A DNA stretch of 5,097 bases from positions 1-5,097 of the forward strand of contig JAJYCH010000420.1 of NCBI GenBank assembly GCA_021778575.1, given 5' to 3'. This document shows, one piece after another, positions 4,714 through 5,097 of the stretch; position 1 is the first letter of the stretch; each line of letters begins with the position of its first letter. The position numbers and the translations under genes are program-made. The notes below the pieces were generated by a model. That model was not told the origin of the DNA and ran no database searches. It saw only the letters and a list, made by a program, of their open reading frames with translations. The DNA is from Planctomycetota bacterium. Lineage in GTDB: Bacteria; Planctomycetota; Planctomycetia; Isosphaerales; Isosphaeraceae.

Positions 4714-5097
4714 ATGAGTCGGCAACAACAAGTTCGCGACGATCTCCGAGCCGTCTGGCGCGAGTTGCTCGACTCAGCGCTTCCAGAAGCTCTGCGATTA
4801 GCTCAAACAACCGCCGCGGCCGATCTGGTTGTCGACGAAATCTGGCCGGATTTGTCGGTTCAGGATGTCGTCCGGCTTGATCGAACCGACCCCGAATTCC
4901 TTCTTCGCAGCCCCACGACTCCGGACGGCTGGGAGGAGCATCTCCAAAAAGGGATGTTGGCATCGGCCGAGGAAGCTTTCTTGGTCACCCATGCAGGCAA
5001 CCCGTACGCCCGAGGGGCTAAGCTTAACCAATTGATAAGAGCGGAATGGGAGGGTCGACGGGCTTCACTGGGCGAGGCTTTAACCCGGCTCTTTGAG
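4714..5097 (+). CDS. Unrecognised protein, N-terminal 128 residues (cut by window end)
   Basis: The frame is open to the last base, so the gene continues beyond the window. Starts at 4705 and 4714 are both possible, with an in-frame stop at 4660-4662. I prefer 4714, because GGTGG at 4700-4704 lies 9 bases upstream and the protein then begins MSRQQQVRDDLRAVWREL. Composition is natural, mostly helical and acidic-basic mixed. Visible stretches include LVVDEIWPDL, DVVRLDRTDPEFLL, GWEEHLQKGM, FLVTHAGNPYARGAKLNQL and SLGEALTRLF. No catalytic motif, signal peptide or membrane segment is visible, and I do not recognise the family. The overlapping minus-strand frame (4562-4963) is arginine-rich and looks like a shadow. 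Confidence 0.65.
   Translation, partial: MSRQQQVRDDLRAVWRELLDSALPEALRLAQTTAAADLVVDEIWPDLSVQDVVRLDRTDPEFLLRSPTTPDGWEEHLQKGMLASAEEAFLVTHAGNPYARGAKLNQLIRAEWEGRRASLGEALTRLFE

Noticed and set aside
4562..4963. 133-codon minus-strand frame at the right end
   Set aside because: It is arginine- and proline-rich, overlaps a more natural plus-strand gene, and has no motif.

Overview
The window looks like an accessory, mobile-element-rich stretch of a GC-rich chromosome. The tyrosine recombinase and the short ORF tail at 4285-4422 resemble, from memory and not from any search, families that are abundant in Planctomycetes. A planctomycete (Gemmatales/Isosphaerales type) is therefore the best guess, at moderate confidence.

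Layout. Positions 1-84 are the end of an insertion sequence, carrying the first 18 codons of an IS3/IS911-type transposase OrfA on the minus strand. It abuts the 3' remnant (about 85-416, plus) of a superfamily 1 DNA2/NAM7-like helicase, so the helicase gene is broken. Converging on it is an intact minus-strand gene (465-1631) for a 388-residue protein. That protein has a ScoMcrA-like N-terminal head domain, a conserved middle domain, and a C-terminal DUF3883 domain with a PD-(D/E)XK-like residue pattern. It is a plausible DNA-targeting, defence-type protein. A 711-base stretch without a convincing gene (1632-2342) follows, with one AT-rich patch near 2000-2035.

Positions 2343-3995 (minus) encode a 550-residue divergent tyrosine recombinase. 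It lacks the usual box I arginine and carries an extra C-terminal helix-turn-helix. Its control region (about 3996-4130) holds five copies of GTCTAGTTT: three in one orientation in the leader and two in the opposite orientation upstream of a good -35/-10 pair. This looks like a binding array for self-regulation or recombination.

Next comes a perfect 15-bp hairpin terminator (4192-4225). It directly follows a minus-strand sequence (4230-4294) resembling the 3' end of tmRNA or a tRNA, with a T-arm, acceptor strand and adjacent hairpin. Such 3' ends are classic integrase attachment sites, and here the 3' end points toward the integrase. On the other strand an open frame runs through this sequence and ends at 4422 as a protein-like tail with no visible start.

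The right end holds two hairpins upstream of a new plus-strand gene that starts at 4705 or 4714 and runs off the window. I do not recognise its product.

Overall inference: a recombinase next to a tRNA/tmRNA-like attachment site, with a nuclease-like cargo gene, and an IS insertion that damaged a neighbouring helicase gene. The element boundaries and any functional link between these genes are not shown by the sequence alone.
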